This document shows, in pieces, positions 34,346 through 44,259 of a DNA stretch of 64,000 nt. The number at the start of each line of letters is the position of its first letter. Within the stretch, counting starts at the first letter, position 1. The notes below the pieces were generated by a model, which saw only the letters and a program-made list of their open reading frames with translations, ran no database searches and was not told the DNA's origin. The stretch comes from Maritimibacter fusiformis. Lineage in GTDB: Bacteria; Pseudomonadota; Alphaproteobacteria; Rhodobacterales; Rhodobacteraceae. Made by a program: the position numbers and the translations under genes. The DNA lies in contig NZ_VSIY01000014.1 in assembly GCF_008086115.1 (NCBI RefSeq), positions 1 through 64,000 on the forward strand, read 5' to 3'.

Positions 34346-36871
34346 ATGGACACGACCCACATACCCGAGGCGGCCGCCCGGCGGTTGAAACGCCCCCTTG
34401 CCCTGACCCGGGCCGGGATGGTGGCGGAACGCGGCGCGCGCGCCTTCTGGCCGCTGGCCACGGTGCTGATGCTGGGGATTGCGTTCGTGTTGTCGGGGGT
34501 GCTGGCGCTGATGCCGGACCGGGCCGGGCAGGTGCTGGCCGGCGTGCTGGTGCTGGACGCGATCATGACGCTGGTGGCGGGGCTTCGCCGCTACCGTCAC
34601 CCCAGCGCCGCCGAGGCGCGCGCCCGCCTCGATGCCACGCTTCCCGGCCAGCCGATTGCCACGCTTGGCGATGTTCAGGCCATCGGCGCGGGCGATGCCG
34701 CCTCGCGCGCCGTCTGGGCTGTGCATCAGGACCGGATGCTGGCGCGGCTGTCGGGCCTGCGCGCCCCGCGCCCCGACCCGGACCTGCCGCGCCGCGACCC
34801 CTATGGCCTGCGCCTGATCGCGCTGATTGCCCTGGTCTCGGCGGGGTTTTTCGGCATCCGCACCCAGCCCGGCGATCTTGCCGCCCTGATCCCCGGCGCC
34901 CCGGCATCCGCCGCGATGGCCGAGGCAAGCTGGGAGGGCTGGATCGAGCCGCCGTCCTATACCGGCAAGCCCACGCTCTATCTCGGCGACCAGCCGCCGG
35001 GCGCGCTGTCGGTGCCGGTCGGCAGCCGCGTGACCCTGCGGCTTTACGGCAAGCTGGGCGCCATCGAGGTGGACGAGAGTTTTTCCGACCAGCCGCCGAC
35101 CGAGCCGGTGCCGACGCGCCTGTTCAAGATCGACCGCGACGGCAGCATTCGGATCGGGCCGGAGCGGTGGGAAATCACTGCCATCCCCGACCGTGCCCCC
35201 CGGATCGCGCCGGATGGCGAGTTGACCCGCACCATCGCCGGTGAGATGCGCCTGCCGTTCCGGGCGGTGGACGACTACGGCATTTCCGCCGGGCAGGCCC
35301 GGATCAGCCTCGACCTGCCCCGGGTCGAGCGGCGCTTCGGCCTTGCGGCGGAACCCGAGCCGCGCGACCCCGTGGTGGTCGACCTGCCGATGCCGTTTCG
35401 CGGCGACCGTGCCGAGATTGCCGAGGTGCTGGTCGAGAACCTGGCCGAACATCCCTGGGCCGAGCTTCCGGTGCGCGTGGTGTTCACCGCCAACGACGCC
35501 GCCGGGCAGTCGGGCGACAGCGCCCCGGTCGAGGTGGTGCTGCCGGGGCGACGGTTCCTCAACCCGCTGGCCCGCGCCATCGTCGAGATGCGCCGCGATG
35601 TCCTGTGGACGATGGACAACGCCCCGCGCGCCGCGCGCATCCTGCGGGCGATCTCCAACCGGCCCGAGGGGCTGTTTCCCAAGGAGGTGCAATACCTCAA
35701 GCTGCGCACCGCCGCGGCTACGCTCGAAGACCCCGCGCTGACGCCCGAGGGGCGCGACGAGGTGGCCCGCGCGCTCTGGGATCTGGCGACCGAGATCGAG
35801 GATGGCAGCCTGTCGGACGCGCTGGAACGTCTGCGCCGCGCCCAGGACCGGCTGTCGGAGGCGATGCGCCAGGGCGCCAGCCCCGACGAGTTGTCCGAAC
35901 TGATGCAGGAATTGCGCGACGCGATGCGCGACTACATGCGCCAGCTTGCCGAGCAGGGCCCGTCCGAGGACCAGCCCGACAGCGGCGGCGAGGACGGCGA
36001 GCGCATGGAACTGTCGATGCAGGATCTGCAGGCGATGATGGACGAGATCGAGGATCTGATGCGCCAGGGCCGCACCGCCGAGGCGCAGCAGTTGCTCGAT
36101 ATGCTCCAGCAGATGATGGAAAACATGGAGATGGCCGAGGGCCAGCAGGGCGCGGGCGGCGAGAACCCCGGCGAGCAGGCGATGCAGGATCTGCAACAGA
36201 CCCTGCGCGACCAGCAGGGCCTGTCCGACCGGGCCTTCCGCGACTTGCAGGAGCAGGGCAATCCCACCGGCGGCGCGGGCGAATCGGGCGAGAACGTCGG
36301 GCGCGACGGCGGCCAGGGCCAGGGCGAAAGCCATGACGGCACCGGCGATGAGCCGGGCGAGGGCGGTGAAGGCGGGCAGAGCCTGGCCGACCAGCAGCGC
36401 GCGCTGGAGGACCGGCTGGACAACCAGCGCCGCGACCTGCCCGGCGCCGGCACGCCCGAGGGCGACGCGGCGCGCGAGGCGCTGGACCGCGCCGGGCGCG
36501 CGATGGACGAGGCTGCGGATGCGCTGGAAGGCGGCAACACCTCGGGCGCGCTCGACCGTCAGGCCGAGGCGATGGAGGCGATGCGCGAGGGGATGCGCAA
36601 TCTGGATGAGGCGATGCGCCGCGAGGCCCAGAACCAGCCCGGGCGGCAGGGCCAACTGCCCGGCGACCCCGGCGACACCCGCCGCGCCGACCCCCTTGGC
36701 CGCGCGCCGGGCGGTGCCGGATCGGCCGCCACCGACAGCCCGCTGGAAGACACCGAAGACGTCTACCGCCGCGCCCAGGACCTGATGGAAGAACTCCGCC
36801 GCCGCTCCGGCGAAACCGACCGGCCAGAGCTTGAACGCGAGTATCTCAAGCGGCTGTTGGACCTGTTCTGA
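34346..36871 (+). CDS. TIGR02302 family (DUF4175) membrane protein
   Basis: 841 residues. Two or three transmembrane helices lie in the first 190 residues, followed by a beta-rich extracytoplasmic-type domain (about 190-410) and a long Met, Gln, Glu and Gly-rich helical region (about 480-780; repeated MQELRDAMRDYMRQ and DLQAMMDEIEDLM-like units). This arrangement and the position next to lysA fit the alphaproteobacterial TIGR02302 family, which has no known biochemical role. The low-complexity part produces a long chance reading frame on the opposite strand. Confidence 0.9.
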   Translation: MDTTHIPEAAARRLKRPLALTRAGMVAERGARAFWPLATVLMLGIAFVLSGVLALMPDRAGQVLAGVLVLDAIMTLVAGLRRYRHPSAAEARARLDATLPGQPIATLGDVQAIGAGDAASRAVWAVHQDRMLARLSGLRAPRPDPDLPRRDPYGLRLIALIALVSAGFFGIRTQPGDLAALIPGAPASAAMAEASWEGWIEPPSYTGKPTLYLGDQPPGALSVPVGSRVTLRLYGKLGAIEVDESFSDQPPTEPVPTRLFKIDRDGSIRIGPERWEITAIPDRAPRIAPDGELTRTIAGEMRLPFRAVDDYGISAGQARISLDLPRVERRFGLAAEPEPRDPVVVDLPMPFRGDRAEIAEVLVENLAEHPWAELPVRVVFTANDAAGQSGDSAPVEVVLPGRRFLNPLARAIVEMRRDVLWTMDNAPRAARILRAISNRPEGLFPKEVQYLKLRTAAATLEDPALTPEGRDEVARALWDLATEIEDGSLSDALERLRRAQDRLSEAMRQGASPDELSELMQELRDAMRDYMRQLAEQGPSEDQPDSGGEDGERMELSMQDLQAMMDEIEDLMRQGRTAEAQQLLDMLQQMMENMEMAEGQQGAGGENPGEQAMQDLQQTLRDQQGLSDRAFRDLQEQGNPTGGAGESGENVGRDGGQGQGESHDGTGDEPGEGGEGGQSLADQQRALEDRLDNQRRDLPGAGTPEGDAAREALDRAGRAMDEAADALEGGNTSGALDRQAEAMEAMREGMRNLDEAMRREAQNQPGRQGQLPGDPGDTRRADPLGRAPGGAGSAATDSPLEDTEDVYRRAQDLMEELRRRSGETDRPELEREYLKRLLDLF

Positions 36872-36923
36872 TCGGGGCGGGCTGCGCGGCGGGCATACTC
36901 AATCCCATCCGCTTCGATCCCGT

Positions 36924-37898
36924 CTACTCCGTGCCGCCCCCGTCACCGTCCGGTGCGGCCATTTCCTCGAGCTTGCCGATCAGCGCCTGGACGTTGTCTT
37001 CGAGCCAGAGCCGGCCCTTGTCCACCGTTTCGGCATAGGCGGTCAGCGCGGGTTCGGCGGCTGGCAGGCGGGCGGTGATCTGGGGCGTGAAGACATAGAT
37101 CGCCACCGCGATCAGGGTCAGCAGGATCACCAGCAGGAAACCGCGCCCGAAGCCGCCGCGCCGCGCCGTGTCGGGGGCCGGCTCGCCCCGCTCCGGCGGG
37201 GTTTCGCGGCTGTCGAGCGTCGAGTTGATTTCCTCGATGTCGGGAAACAGGTCGCGCCGCGCGGTGGCGGTTCCGGCCGCGTCGTTGTCGTCCGTGTCGG
37301 GGTAGTCGTCGGGCTCGTCGTCAAGGTCGATGCCACGCATCCGGGCCATGCGTTCGCGCGCCAGCCGGCGGCGTTCCTCGTCGGGGTCGCTGCCCCGGTC
37401 GATGCCCAGATCGGGCTGGGTTTCGACCTGTTCGGGCTCGTGCTGACCTTCACGCGCACGTTCGGCCATCTCGCGCGCGGCCTCGGCCTTGAGGATGTCG
37501 CGCACCTCGTCGTCGACCAGCGGGCGTTGCACGGCGGCAGGCTGCGGGCCGGGTTCCTCGTCGCCCTCGCCCGCCGCATCCTCGTCCGCCGCATCCTCGT
37601 CCGCCGTGTCCCCGCCCGCGGTATCGTCGTCGCGGTCCGGCTCCGGCGCATCGTCTTCGGCGGCGGCGACATCGGCCTCCGCGTCCTCGGGCTCGGCGGC
37701 GTCATCCTCGGGCTCGTCTGGGGCTATGCGGTCTTCGGTCGGCGCCTCGGAGGCGGTGTCGGCCTCGCCGGGGTGGCCGGCGGGCAGTTGATACCAGGCA
37801 TGACCGCAGCCCGAGCACTGCACATCGCGCCCGCTGTCGGGAATGACCTTGTCGTCGATCTCGTATTGCGCGCCACAATTCGGGCATACCAATCGCAT
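36924..37898 (-). CDS. Zinc-ribbon (MJ0042-type) membrane protein
   Basis: 324 residues. An N-terminal zinc ribbon (C5, C8, C28, C31 in CPNC and CSGC) is followed by a long acidic, low-complexity linker (about 45-145, mostly Asp, Glu and Ala), a basic helical region, a single transmembrane helix (about 258-280) and a C-terminal tail. The MJ0042-type ribbon fused to a membrane anchor is common in alphaproteobacteria near ftsE. The function is unknown. The start at MRLVCPNC is preferred because the ribbon must begin there. It diverges from ftsE across about 190 bp. Confidence 0.85.
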   Translation of the reverse strand: MRLVCPNCGAQYEIDDKVIPDSGRDVQCSGCGHAWYQLPAGHPGEADTASEAPTEDRIAPDEPEDDAAEPEDAEADVAAAEDDAPEPDRDDDTAGGDTADEDAADEDAAGEGDEEPGPQPAAVQRPLVDDEVRDILKAEAAREMAERAREGQHEPEQVETQPDLGIDRGSDPDEERRRLARERMARMRGIDLDDEPDDYPDTDDNDAAGTATARRDLFPDIEEINSTLDSRETPPERGEPAPDTARRGGFGRGFLLVILLTLIAVAIYVFTPQITARLPAAEPALTAYAETVDKGRLWLEDNVQALIGKLEEMAAPDGDGGGTE

Positions 37899-38089
37899 GT
37901 CGCCCACGCTCCCTCGCGCCTCATCGGCGCTGCTTGTCTGTCCACGCCCCCAGAACGAGGGCAGTATGTGCAGGGAAAGACGGAAAATCAAACCTTTGCA
38001 ATCCCGAGATTGAAACAAAACTGCGGCTGGGGCAAAACTGTCGCCGAGATGACAGCCACCCGCAACGCCGGGGGCAGCGGGGTTCAGGC

Positions 38090-38761
38090 GTGATCGAGTT
38101 CGACGAAGTGTCTTACGGCTATGGCGGCGGGCCGCTTCTGGCCGATGTGTCGTTGCGCCTCGCGGCGGGGTCGTTTCACTTTCTGACCGGGCCTTCGGGG
38201 GCCGGGAAAACCACGTTGCTCAAGCTCTGCTATGGCGAACTGATCGCCAGCCAGGGCCGCGTCGGGCTGTTCGGAGAGGATGCGCGCAGCCTTGGCCGCG
38301 ACGATATCGCCATGGTGCGCCGGCGCATCGGCGTGGTGCACCAGGATTGCCAGTTCCTCGACCACCTGACCGTTGCCGAGAACATCGGGTTGCCGCTGAC
38401 GGTGTCGGGGCGGACCGCGACCGAGGAGGACCTGGGCGAGTTGATCCACTGGGTCGGGCTGGACGGTCAACGCCAGTCGCGCCCGCCGGAACTGTCGGGC
38501 GGTGAGCGTCAGCGCGCCGCGCTGGCCCGCGCCGTGGTGATGTCGCCCGACGTGATCCTGGCCGACGAGCCGACCGGCAATGTCGACTGGGACATGTCGC
38601 TGCGGCTGCTGAAACTGCTGGTCGAACTCAACCGCATGGGCAAGACCGTGATGATCGCCACCCATGACCTCAACCTGATCCGCACCGCGAAACAGCAGGT
38701 GCAGGCGCGGGTGCTCAGGATCGCCTCGCACCGGGTGCAGCTTGCCGGGGCCGACCTGTGA
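38090..38761 (+). CDS. ftsE: Cell division ATP-binding protein FtsE
   Basis: 223 residues, ABC ATPase. Works with FtsX to activate peptidoglycan hydrolases at the septum. The Walker A GPSGAGKTT (34-42), signature LSGGERQR (about 140-147) and Walker B VILADEPTGN (about 160-169) are complete. It starts with GTG at 38090; no ATG fits at this N-terminus. The ftsX start overlaps its stop. Confidence 0.93.
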   Translation: MIEFDEVSYGYGGGPLLADVSLRLAAGSFHFLTGPSGAGKTTLLKLCYGELIASQGRVGLFGEDARSLGRDDIAMVRRRIGVVHQDCQFLDHLTVAENIGLPLTVSGRTATEEDLGELIHWVGLDGQRQSRPPELSGGERQRAALARAVVMSPDVILADEPTGNVDWDMSLRLLKLLVELNRMGKTVMIATHDLNLIRTAKQQVQARVLRIASHRVQLAGADL

Positions 38762-39660
38762 GCCGGGCGCTGGCGATCCTTCAGTTCCTCGCGGGCGACG
38801 CGCAGGCCGACCGGGTGGTGCCGCCGACCGGCTTCACCGCGCGCCTCACGGTGTTCGTCTCGGCCACGATGGCGTTTCTCACGGTGTTCGCGCTGGCCCT
38901 GTCGCTGGCCACCGGGCGGCTGGCCGAGAACTGGAGCGATGCCCTGGCCCAGAGCGCGACGATCCGCGTCTCTGCCCCCGACGGGCAGGTCGAGGACCAG
39001 GTGATCGCGGTGATGGACGTGCTGGCGACCACGCCGGGCGTGGCCGATGCCCGCGCGCTGACCGACGACGAACAGCGCGCCCTGCTGGAGCCGTGGTTCG
39101 GCCCCGACCTGCCGCTCGACACATTGCCGGTGCCGCGACTGATCGAGGTGATCGAGACACCCGAGGGCTTCGACGCCGCCGGTCTGCGCGCGCGGCTGGC
39201 GGGCGAGGCGCCGGGCGCGGTGCTGGACGATCACACCCGCTGGCGCGAACCCTTGGTGCGCGCCGCCGACCGGCTGCGCACGCTGGGGCTGGTGTCGATC
39301 CTGCTGATCGCCGCGACCACCGGCGCGATGATCACCCTGGCCGCCAATGCCGCCCTTGCCGCCAACGAACAGGTGATCCGGGTGCTGCGGCTGGTGGGCG
39401 CGCGCGACGCCTATATCGCGCGCGCCTTCGTGCGCCGCTATACCCTGCGCGCGCTGGCGGGCGCGCTGGTCGGCACGCTGTTCGGCGCGCTGGCGATCTG
39501 GCTGATGCCCGAGGCCGAGGCGACCGGCAACTTCCTGACCGGGCTGGGCTTTCGCGGTGTCGAATGGTTGTGGCCGTTCACCATCCCGCCGCTGGCCGCC
39601 CTGGTCGCGTTCATGGCCACCCGCCGGGCCGCCTTTGCCACGTTGAAGGAGCGCAGGTGA
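38758..39660 (+). CDS. ftsX: Cell division protein FtsX (permease component)
   Basis: 300 residues. FtsX topology: one helix near the N-terminus (about 30-52), an extracytoplasmic domain, then three helices (about 180-205, 228-250, 268-290). It starts with GTG overlapping the ftsE stop, and its own stop overlaps the plsC start, so all three are coupled. Sequence of FtsX is weakly conserved, so the call leans on topology and on linkage to ftsE. Confidence 0.88.
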   Translation: MSRALAILQFLAGDAQADRVVPPTGFTARLTVFVSATMAFLTVFALALSLATGRLAENWSDALAQSATIRVSAPDGQVEDQVIAVMDVLATTPGVADARALTDDEQRALLEPWFGPDLPLDTLPVPRLIEVIETPEGFDAAGLRARLAGEAPGAVLDDHTRWREPLVRAADRLRTLGLVSILLIAATTGAMITLAANAALAANEQVIRVLRLVGARDAYIARAFVRRYTLRALAGALVGTLFGALAIWLMPEAEATGNFLTGLGFRGVEWLWPFTIPPLAALVAFMATRRAAFATLKERR

Positions 39661-40403
39661 TGAAATACGCCGTGCAATGGGTCCGCTCGCTGATCTTCAT
39701 CGTGGTGATGTATCTGGGCATGGCGGTGCTGGCCGTGTGGTATTTCCCGCAGACGCTGATCCGGCGCGAACGTGCCTTCGTCGCGGTGCACACCTATACC
39801 GGCTTCGTGCGCTGGGCGGCGCGGGTGCTGGTCGGGCTGCGCTCGGAAATTCGCGGGCCGGTGCCCGAAGGCGAGGTGATCATCGCCTCGAAACACCAGA
39901 GCTTTTTCGACATCATCCTGATCGTCAACGCGGTGCCGCGCCCCAAGTTCATCATGAAGAAACAGATCCTGCGCACCCCGATCGTCGGCTATTTCGCCAA
40001 GGCGATCGGCTGCATCCCGGTGGATCGCGGCAAGCGCGGCACGGCAATCAAGCAGATGGTGGCGGATGTGAAGGCGGGCCGCGCCAGGCCCGGGCAGTTG
40101 ATCATCTTTCCGCAGGGCACCCGGGTCGCGGCGGGGGCCAGGCGGCCCTACAAGGTCGGGACCGGGGTGCTTTACGACCAGACCGGGCAGGCGGTGGTGC
40201 CGGCGGCGACCAACGTGGGCGTGTTCTGGAAACGCCACGGCATCATGCGCTGGCCGGGCCTCGCGGTGGTCGAGTTCCTGCCCGAAATCGCGCCGGGAAT
40301 GAAGGTCAACACGTTCATGCGCGAGCTGGAAGAGGTGGTGGAGCGGGAATCAGACCGGCTGATGGCCGAGGCGGGGTTCGAGGTGGGCGATGCGGACGAT
40401 TGA
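39660..40403 (+). CDS. plsC: 1-acyl-sn-glycerol-3-phosphate acyltransferase
   Basis: 247 residues. Acylates lysophosphatidate to phosphatidate at the inner membrane. One N-terminal helix (about 8-28), then the HX4D catalytic motif H79-D84 (KHQSFFD) and the acceptor-binding FPQGTR (about 142-147). It is the third gene of an ftsE-ftsX-plsC overlapping unit, sharing a base with the ftsX stop (TGATG). Confidence 0.92.
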   Translation: MKYAVQWVRSLIFIVVMYLGMAVLAVWYFPQTLIRRERAFVAVHTYTGFVRWAARVLVGLRSEIRGPVPEGEVIIASKHQSFFDIILIVNAVPRPKFIMKKQILRTPIVGYFAKAIGCIPVDRGKRGTAIKQMVADVKAGRARPGQLIIFPQGTRVAAGARRPYKVGTGVLYDQTGQAVVPAATNVGVFWKRHGIMRWPGLAVVEFLPEIAPGMKVNTFMRELEEVVERESDRLMAEAGFEVGDADD

Positions 40404-40511
40404 CAGCCTCGACGCGCCGTATGGCGTGCCAAGCGACAATTCGCTGCGCAGTGTCACGCCACGACTTTGCCCAGAACTGCGGAGCGGGCAAACAAGTCGA
40501 TGTGGCAGCGA

Positions 40512-40805
40512 TCAGGCCAGCCAGCCTATCAACGCGCCGCCGAGAGCGCCCATCCCAAGGATCGGCGCATAGGCGCGGGTTACGATGGCGTCCGAGGCGC
40601 TGATCATCAGACCGACTGCCGCTCCAACCAGCCAGTCCGGGCCGCCAAGCGACAGGTTGGGGATCAGAAAACCGATGGCAAACCGGCTGGCGAAGCTCGC
40701 CGCCAGCGCGCGCGGCCTGTCTTCGAAGGTCATTGGCAACATCGTCACCACCGAAACCAGCCCGAAGGCCAGGCCCGCGATCAGACCTGTCAATAGCGGT
40801 GACAT
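40512..40805 (-). CDS. Small integral membrane protein
   Basis: 97 residues with three hydrophobic helices (about 5-24, 40-56, 60-96) and a Gly-rich sequence (GAAVGLMIS, GMGALGGALIGWLA). No family recognised with certainty. It begins one codon after the accA stop (TAG then ATG), so it is probably co-transcribed with accA. The hydrophobic pattern and tight spacing argue that it is a real gene. Confidence 0.7.
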   Translation of the reverse strand: MSPLLTGLIAGLAFGLVSVVTMLPMTFEDRPRALAASFASRFAIGFLIPNLSLGGPDWLVGAAVGLMISASDAIVTRAYAPILGMGALGGALIGWLA

Positions 40806-41768
40806 CTAGGCCGCCAGCCCCTTCGCCCCCATCCCGAGGAATTTCTTGCGCCGCTCGTCGCGCAGCGTTTCGGGCTTCTTCTTGGCCAGCGCGGCAAGTT
40901 CGACCTCCAGCGCCTTGCCGACGGCGGCGATGGTCTCGGCGCGGGCGCGGTGGGCGCCGCCGACCGGCTCGGCGATGATGCGGTCGATCACGCCCAGCGC
41001 CTTGAGGTCCTGCGCCGTCAGCCGCATCGCCTCGGCGGCTTCGCGCATCTTGTCGGCATCCTTCCACAGGATCGAGGCGCAGCCCTCGGGGCTGATCACC
41101 GAATAGACCGAGTGTTCCAGCATCATCACCGTGTTGCCGGTGGCAAAGGCCACAGCACCGCCCGATCCGCCCTCGCCGATGATCACCGAGATCAGCGGCA
41201 CGCGCAGCGCCAGGCATTTCTCGGTCGAGCGCGCGATGGCCTCGGCCTGCCCGCGCTCCTCGGCGCCCTTGCCGGGATAGGCGCCGGTGGTGTCGACCAG
41301 CGTGATCACCGGCAGCCCGAAGCGGTCGGCGATGTCCATCAGCCTGACCGCCTTGCGATAGCCCTCGGGCCGGGCCATGCCGAAGTTGCGGTCGATCCGG
41401 CTTTTCGTGTCGTTGCCCTTTTCCTGACCGAACACCATCACCGGCACGTCGCCCAGACGCGCCAACCCGCCGATCACCGCGTGGTCGTCGGCAAAGTTCC
41501 GGTCGCCCGCCAGCGGCGTGTATTCGGTGAACAGCGCCTTGATGTAATCCTCGCAATGCGGCCGGTCGGGATGGCGCGCGACCTGGCATTTGCGCCAGGC
41601 CGACAGGTCGGCGTAAAGGTCGCGCAGCATCGTCTCGGCCTTGCGGTCAAGGGCGGCGGCCTCTTTCTCGATGTCCATTTCCTTGTTGGCCCGTGCCATC
41701 GCGCGCAGCTCTTCGGCCTTGCCTTCGATTTCCGCCAGCGGCTTTTCGAACTCGAGATAATTGGTCAT
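40806..41768 (-). CDS. accA: Acetyl-CoA carboxylase carboxyltransferase subunit alpha
   Basis: 320 residues. Transfers the carboxyl group from biotin-carboxyl carrier protein to acetyl-CoA, forming malonyl-CoA for fatty acid synthesis. The N-terminal [19 protein letters not shown] start and the [18 protein letters not shown] and [10 protein letters not shown] motifs are typical. The ATG at 41768 agrees with the family's N-terminus. Confidence 0.97.
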   Translation of the reverse strand: MTNYLEFEKPLAEIEGKAEELRAMARANKEMDIEKEAAALDRKAETMLRDLYADLSAWRKCQVARHPDRPHCEDYIKALFTEYTPLAGDRNFADDHAVIGGLARLGDVPVMVFGQEKGNDTKSRIDRNFGMARPEGYRKAVRLMDIADRFGLPVITLVDTTGAYPGKGAEERGQAEAIARSTEKCLALRVPLISVIIGEGGSGGAVAFATGNTVMMLEHSVYSVISPEGCASILWKDADKMREAAEAMRLTAQDLKALGVIDRIIAEPVGGAHRARAETIAAVGKALEVELAALAKKKPETLRDERRKKFLGMGAKGLAA

Positions 41769-41926
41769 CGCAGCGCCCTTGTTGGTCCCCGCCGATATAA
41801 GGGGGCAGGGGCGGCAAATGCAACTCGGCAAGACCTGCAAAGGCCGTTTGTGGCATCAGGGCGGGGCAAGTTCGCCCGCCGGACCGCACCCACGCCGGAT
41901 CTGTCGCCGGACAAACGCACCGACGC

Positions 41927-42955
41927 CTAGCGCGCGCCCCAGGTGTCGGACAGGCGGTAGCCGCCGGGCCAGGGGTCGTCGGGGTCGAGCATGTGCTGGT
42001 GCATGCCGGTGATCCAGCCGCGCCCCGATATTTCGGGACGGATGGCCGGGGTGTCGCCGACCTTCGTGGTGCCAAGGATGCGCCCGTCAAAGCGCGAGCC
42101 GATCAGTGAGGTGGCCGCCAGCCGGTCGCCCACGCCCATCAGGCCGCGCGCGTGCAGCACCGCCATGCGCGCCGACAGGGCGGTGCCAGTTGGCGAGCGG
42201 TCGATCTTGCCGGGCCGGATCGCCACCGCCGCGCGGGTGGACAGGGTCACGCCCTCACCTTCCAGCGCACCCGCGAACAGGCAAAACGAGATGTGCCGCC
42301 AGTCGGGGTTCTCGGGGTGCTCGAATCCCAGCGCCGCATTGGCCGCGTCGGTGATCCGCATGCCCATCCGGGCCATGTCATGCGCCTCGTCCGCCGTCAT
42401 CGCCAGCCCCAGCGCGGGGGCGTCGACGATCACGAAACTGTCGCCGCCATAGGCGGTGTCGACGGTCAGCGTGCCCAGCCCCTCGACCTCCAGCGGCGTG
42501 TCGAGGCGGGTGGCGAAGCTGGGCAGGTTCTCGACAAAGATGCGCTCGGCCTTGCCGCCCTTGCAGGTGGCGCGGACCTTGACCAGCCCGCCGGGGGCCT
42601 CCAGCGTCAGGGTGGTTTCCGGCTCGGTCATCGGGATGATCCCGGCGTCGAGCAGCACGGTGGCGACGCAGATCGAGTTCGAGCCGGACATCGGCGGGGT
42701 GTCCTCCGGCTCCATGATGATGAAGGCGGCGTCGGCGGTGGGATCTTTCGGCGGCACCAGCAGGTTGACGTGGCGAAACACGCCGCCGCGCGGCTCGTTA
42801 AGCACGAAGTCGCGCAGGGTGCCGTCGCGGGCGATCCAGCGGCTTTGCTCCCACAGGGTCGCGCCGGGGGGCGGGGTCACGCCGCCGACGATCACGTCGC
42901 CGACCTCGCCCTCTGCGTGGGCGGAAATCACGTGGATCGTCTTGGTCGTGCGCAT
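41927..42955 (-). CDS. Proline racemase-family protein, probable trans-3-hydroxy-L-proline dehydratase
   Basis: 342 residues, proline racemase superfamily. Racemases and 4-hydroxyproline epimerases use two cysteines. Here the first site is S90 (MSGSNSICV, where racemases have MCGHG) and the second T256 (DRSPTGTA, where they have DRSPCGTG). A Thr at the second site marks trans-3-hydroxyproline dehydratases in this family, so dehydration of trans-3-hydroxy-L-proline, rather than epimerisation, is the best inference. Start ATG 42955. Neighbours are accA and mcl1; no partner pyrroline-2-carboxylate reductase was found nearby. Confidence 0.82.
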   Translation of the reverse strand: MRTTKTIHVISAHAEGEVGDVIVGGVTPPPGATLWEQSRWIARDGTLRDFVLNEPRGGVFRHVNLLVPPKDPTADAAFIIMEPEDTPPMSGSNSICVATVLLDAGIIPMTEPETTLTLEAPGGLVKVRATCKGGKAERIFVENLPSFATRLDTPLEVEGLGTLTVDTAYGGDSFVIVDAPALGLAMTADEAHDMARMGMRITDAANAALGFEHPENPDWRHISFCLFAGALEGEGVTLSTRAAVAIRPGKIDRSPTGTALSARMAVLHARGLMGVGDRLAATSLIGSRFDGRILGTTKVGDTPAIRPEISGRGWITGMHQHMLDPDDPWPGGYRLSDTWGAR

Positions 42956-43024
42956 GGGAATGTCCTCGCCTTTTGCCGCCCGGTTCTGGCCCGGCAAGGA
43001 CGCAAGGTCAACGTCCCGGCGCGG

Positions 43025-43984
43025 TCAGCCGGCGGCGATCATCTCGGCCTGGCGCACGATCACCTCGGCCTGCTTGATCGAGGCGATGTCGACCAGGCGG
43101 CCCTTGTAGACGGTCGCGCCCGCGCCGGATGCCTTGGCCTCTTCCATCGCGGCGAGGATCTCGCGCGCCTCGGCTACGGCGCCTTCGGACGGGGTAAAGA
43201 CCTGGTTGGCCAGCGCGATCTGGCGCGGGTGGATCGCCCATTTTCCGACCATGCCCAGCGTCGCCGAGCGCCGCGCCTGCGCGATGAAGCCGTCGTCGTC
43301 GGAAAAGTCTCCGAACGGCCCGTCGACCGGCAGCACGCCGTGCGTGCGGCAGGCCGCGACGATGGCGGTCTGCGCCCAGTGCCAGGGGTCGGACCAGTGC
43401 TTGTCGCCCTGGTGCAGCATGTAATAGTTTTCCTGTGTTCCACCGATGCCGGTGGTCTGCATTCCCATCGAGGCGGCGAAATCGGCGGCGCCCAGGCTCA
43501 TGGCCTGAAGCCGGGGCGACGAGGCCGCGATGGCCTCGACATGGGCGATGCCGGCGGCGCTTTCGATGATCACCTCGAAGCTGATCGGCTTGGTCCGCCC
43601 CTTGGCGCGCTCGATGGCGGTGACCAGCGCGTCGACCGCATAGACATCCTCGGCGCAGCCCACCTTGGGGATCATGATCTGATCCAGCCGCTCGCCCGCC
43701 TGCTCCAGAAGGTCGACCACGTCGCGATACCAATAGGGCGTATCCAACCCGTTGATGCGCACGCTCAGGTATTTGCGGCCCCAGTCGATGGTGTTGATCG
43801 CCTCGATCACGTTGGCGCGGGCGGTGTCCTTGTCGTCGGGCGCGACCGAATCCTCAAGGTCGAGGTTGATCACGTCCGCCTCGGAGGCCGCCATCTTGGC
43901 GAACAGCTTGGGGTTCGAGCCGGGGCCGAACAACTGGCAACGGTTGGGGCGGGCCGGGGCGGCGGGCTGAATGCGGAATGACAT
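43025..43984 (-). CDS. mcl1: L-malyl-CoA/beta-methylmalyl-CoA lyase
   Basis: 319 residues, HpcH/HpaI-CitE superfamily. Reversibly splits L-malyl-CoA to acetyl-CoA and glyoxylate and beta-methylmalyl-CoA to propionyl-CoA and glyoxylate, in the ethylmalonyl-CoA pathway for acetate assimilation. It opens MSFRIQPAAPARPNRCQLFG and has VNLDLEDSVAPDDK-like (here VINLDLEDSVAPDDKD) and QAMSLGAADFAASMG, closely resembling the Rhodobacter sphaeroides enzyme. Start ATG 43984 is the well-conserved N-terminus. Divergent from dgcN. Confidence 0.96.
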   Translation of the reverse strand: MSFRIQPAAPARPNRCQLFGPGSNPKLFAKMAASEADVINLDLEDSVAPDDKDTARANVIEAINTIDWGRKYLSVRINGLDTPYWYRDVVDLLEQAGERLDQIMIPKVGCAEDVYAVDALVTAIERAKGRTKPISFEVIIESAAGIAHVEAIAASSPRLQAMSLGAADFAASMGMQTTGIGGTQENYYMLHQGDKHWSDPWHWAQTAIVAACRTHGVLPVDGPFGDFSDDDGFIAQARRSATLGMVGKWAIHPRQIALANQVFTPSEGAVAEAREILAAMEEAKASGAGATVYKGRLVDIASIKQAEVIVRQAEMIAAG

Positions 43985-44259
43985 CGGAACCTCCGGGTAA
44001 TGATGTGTCGTCGGATCTGGCCTGAGAGGTAGATTATTGCGCCACTGACCACAACCGCCGATTTGCGCGCGCAGAATCGTGGCGCTGCAGCGCGGCGTCG
44101 CGGCCCGGAACGGCGAAAATGATCGGGAAACGGGGGAGAATATTCTAACAATCTTGAAATGACGCAAGAAACTTGGTGTTTTTCCCCGAATCCTGCCGGG
44201 ACTTGCGACCGCATTGCGGGGCGACAGCGACATATTGGCGCGAACCAAGGAGACCTTTG
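43985..44259. promoter_or_regulatory. Divergent promoter region between mcl1 and dgcN
   Basis: 275 bp without genes, containing a ten-base perfect palindrome agaatattct at 44137-44146. It may carry operators for the D-glutamate genes and mcl1. No -35/-10 box was assigned with confidence and no regulator gene is adjacent. Confidence 0.45.

Noticed and set aside
34268..36655. 795-codon frame opposite the TIGR02302 gene
   Set aside because: Lies against a low-complexity Glu/Gln/Met region, which leaves long open complementary frames. No start site or family similarity.
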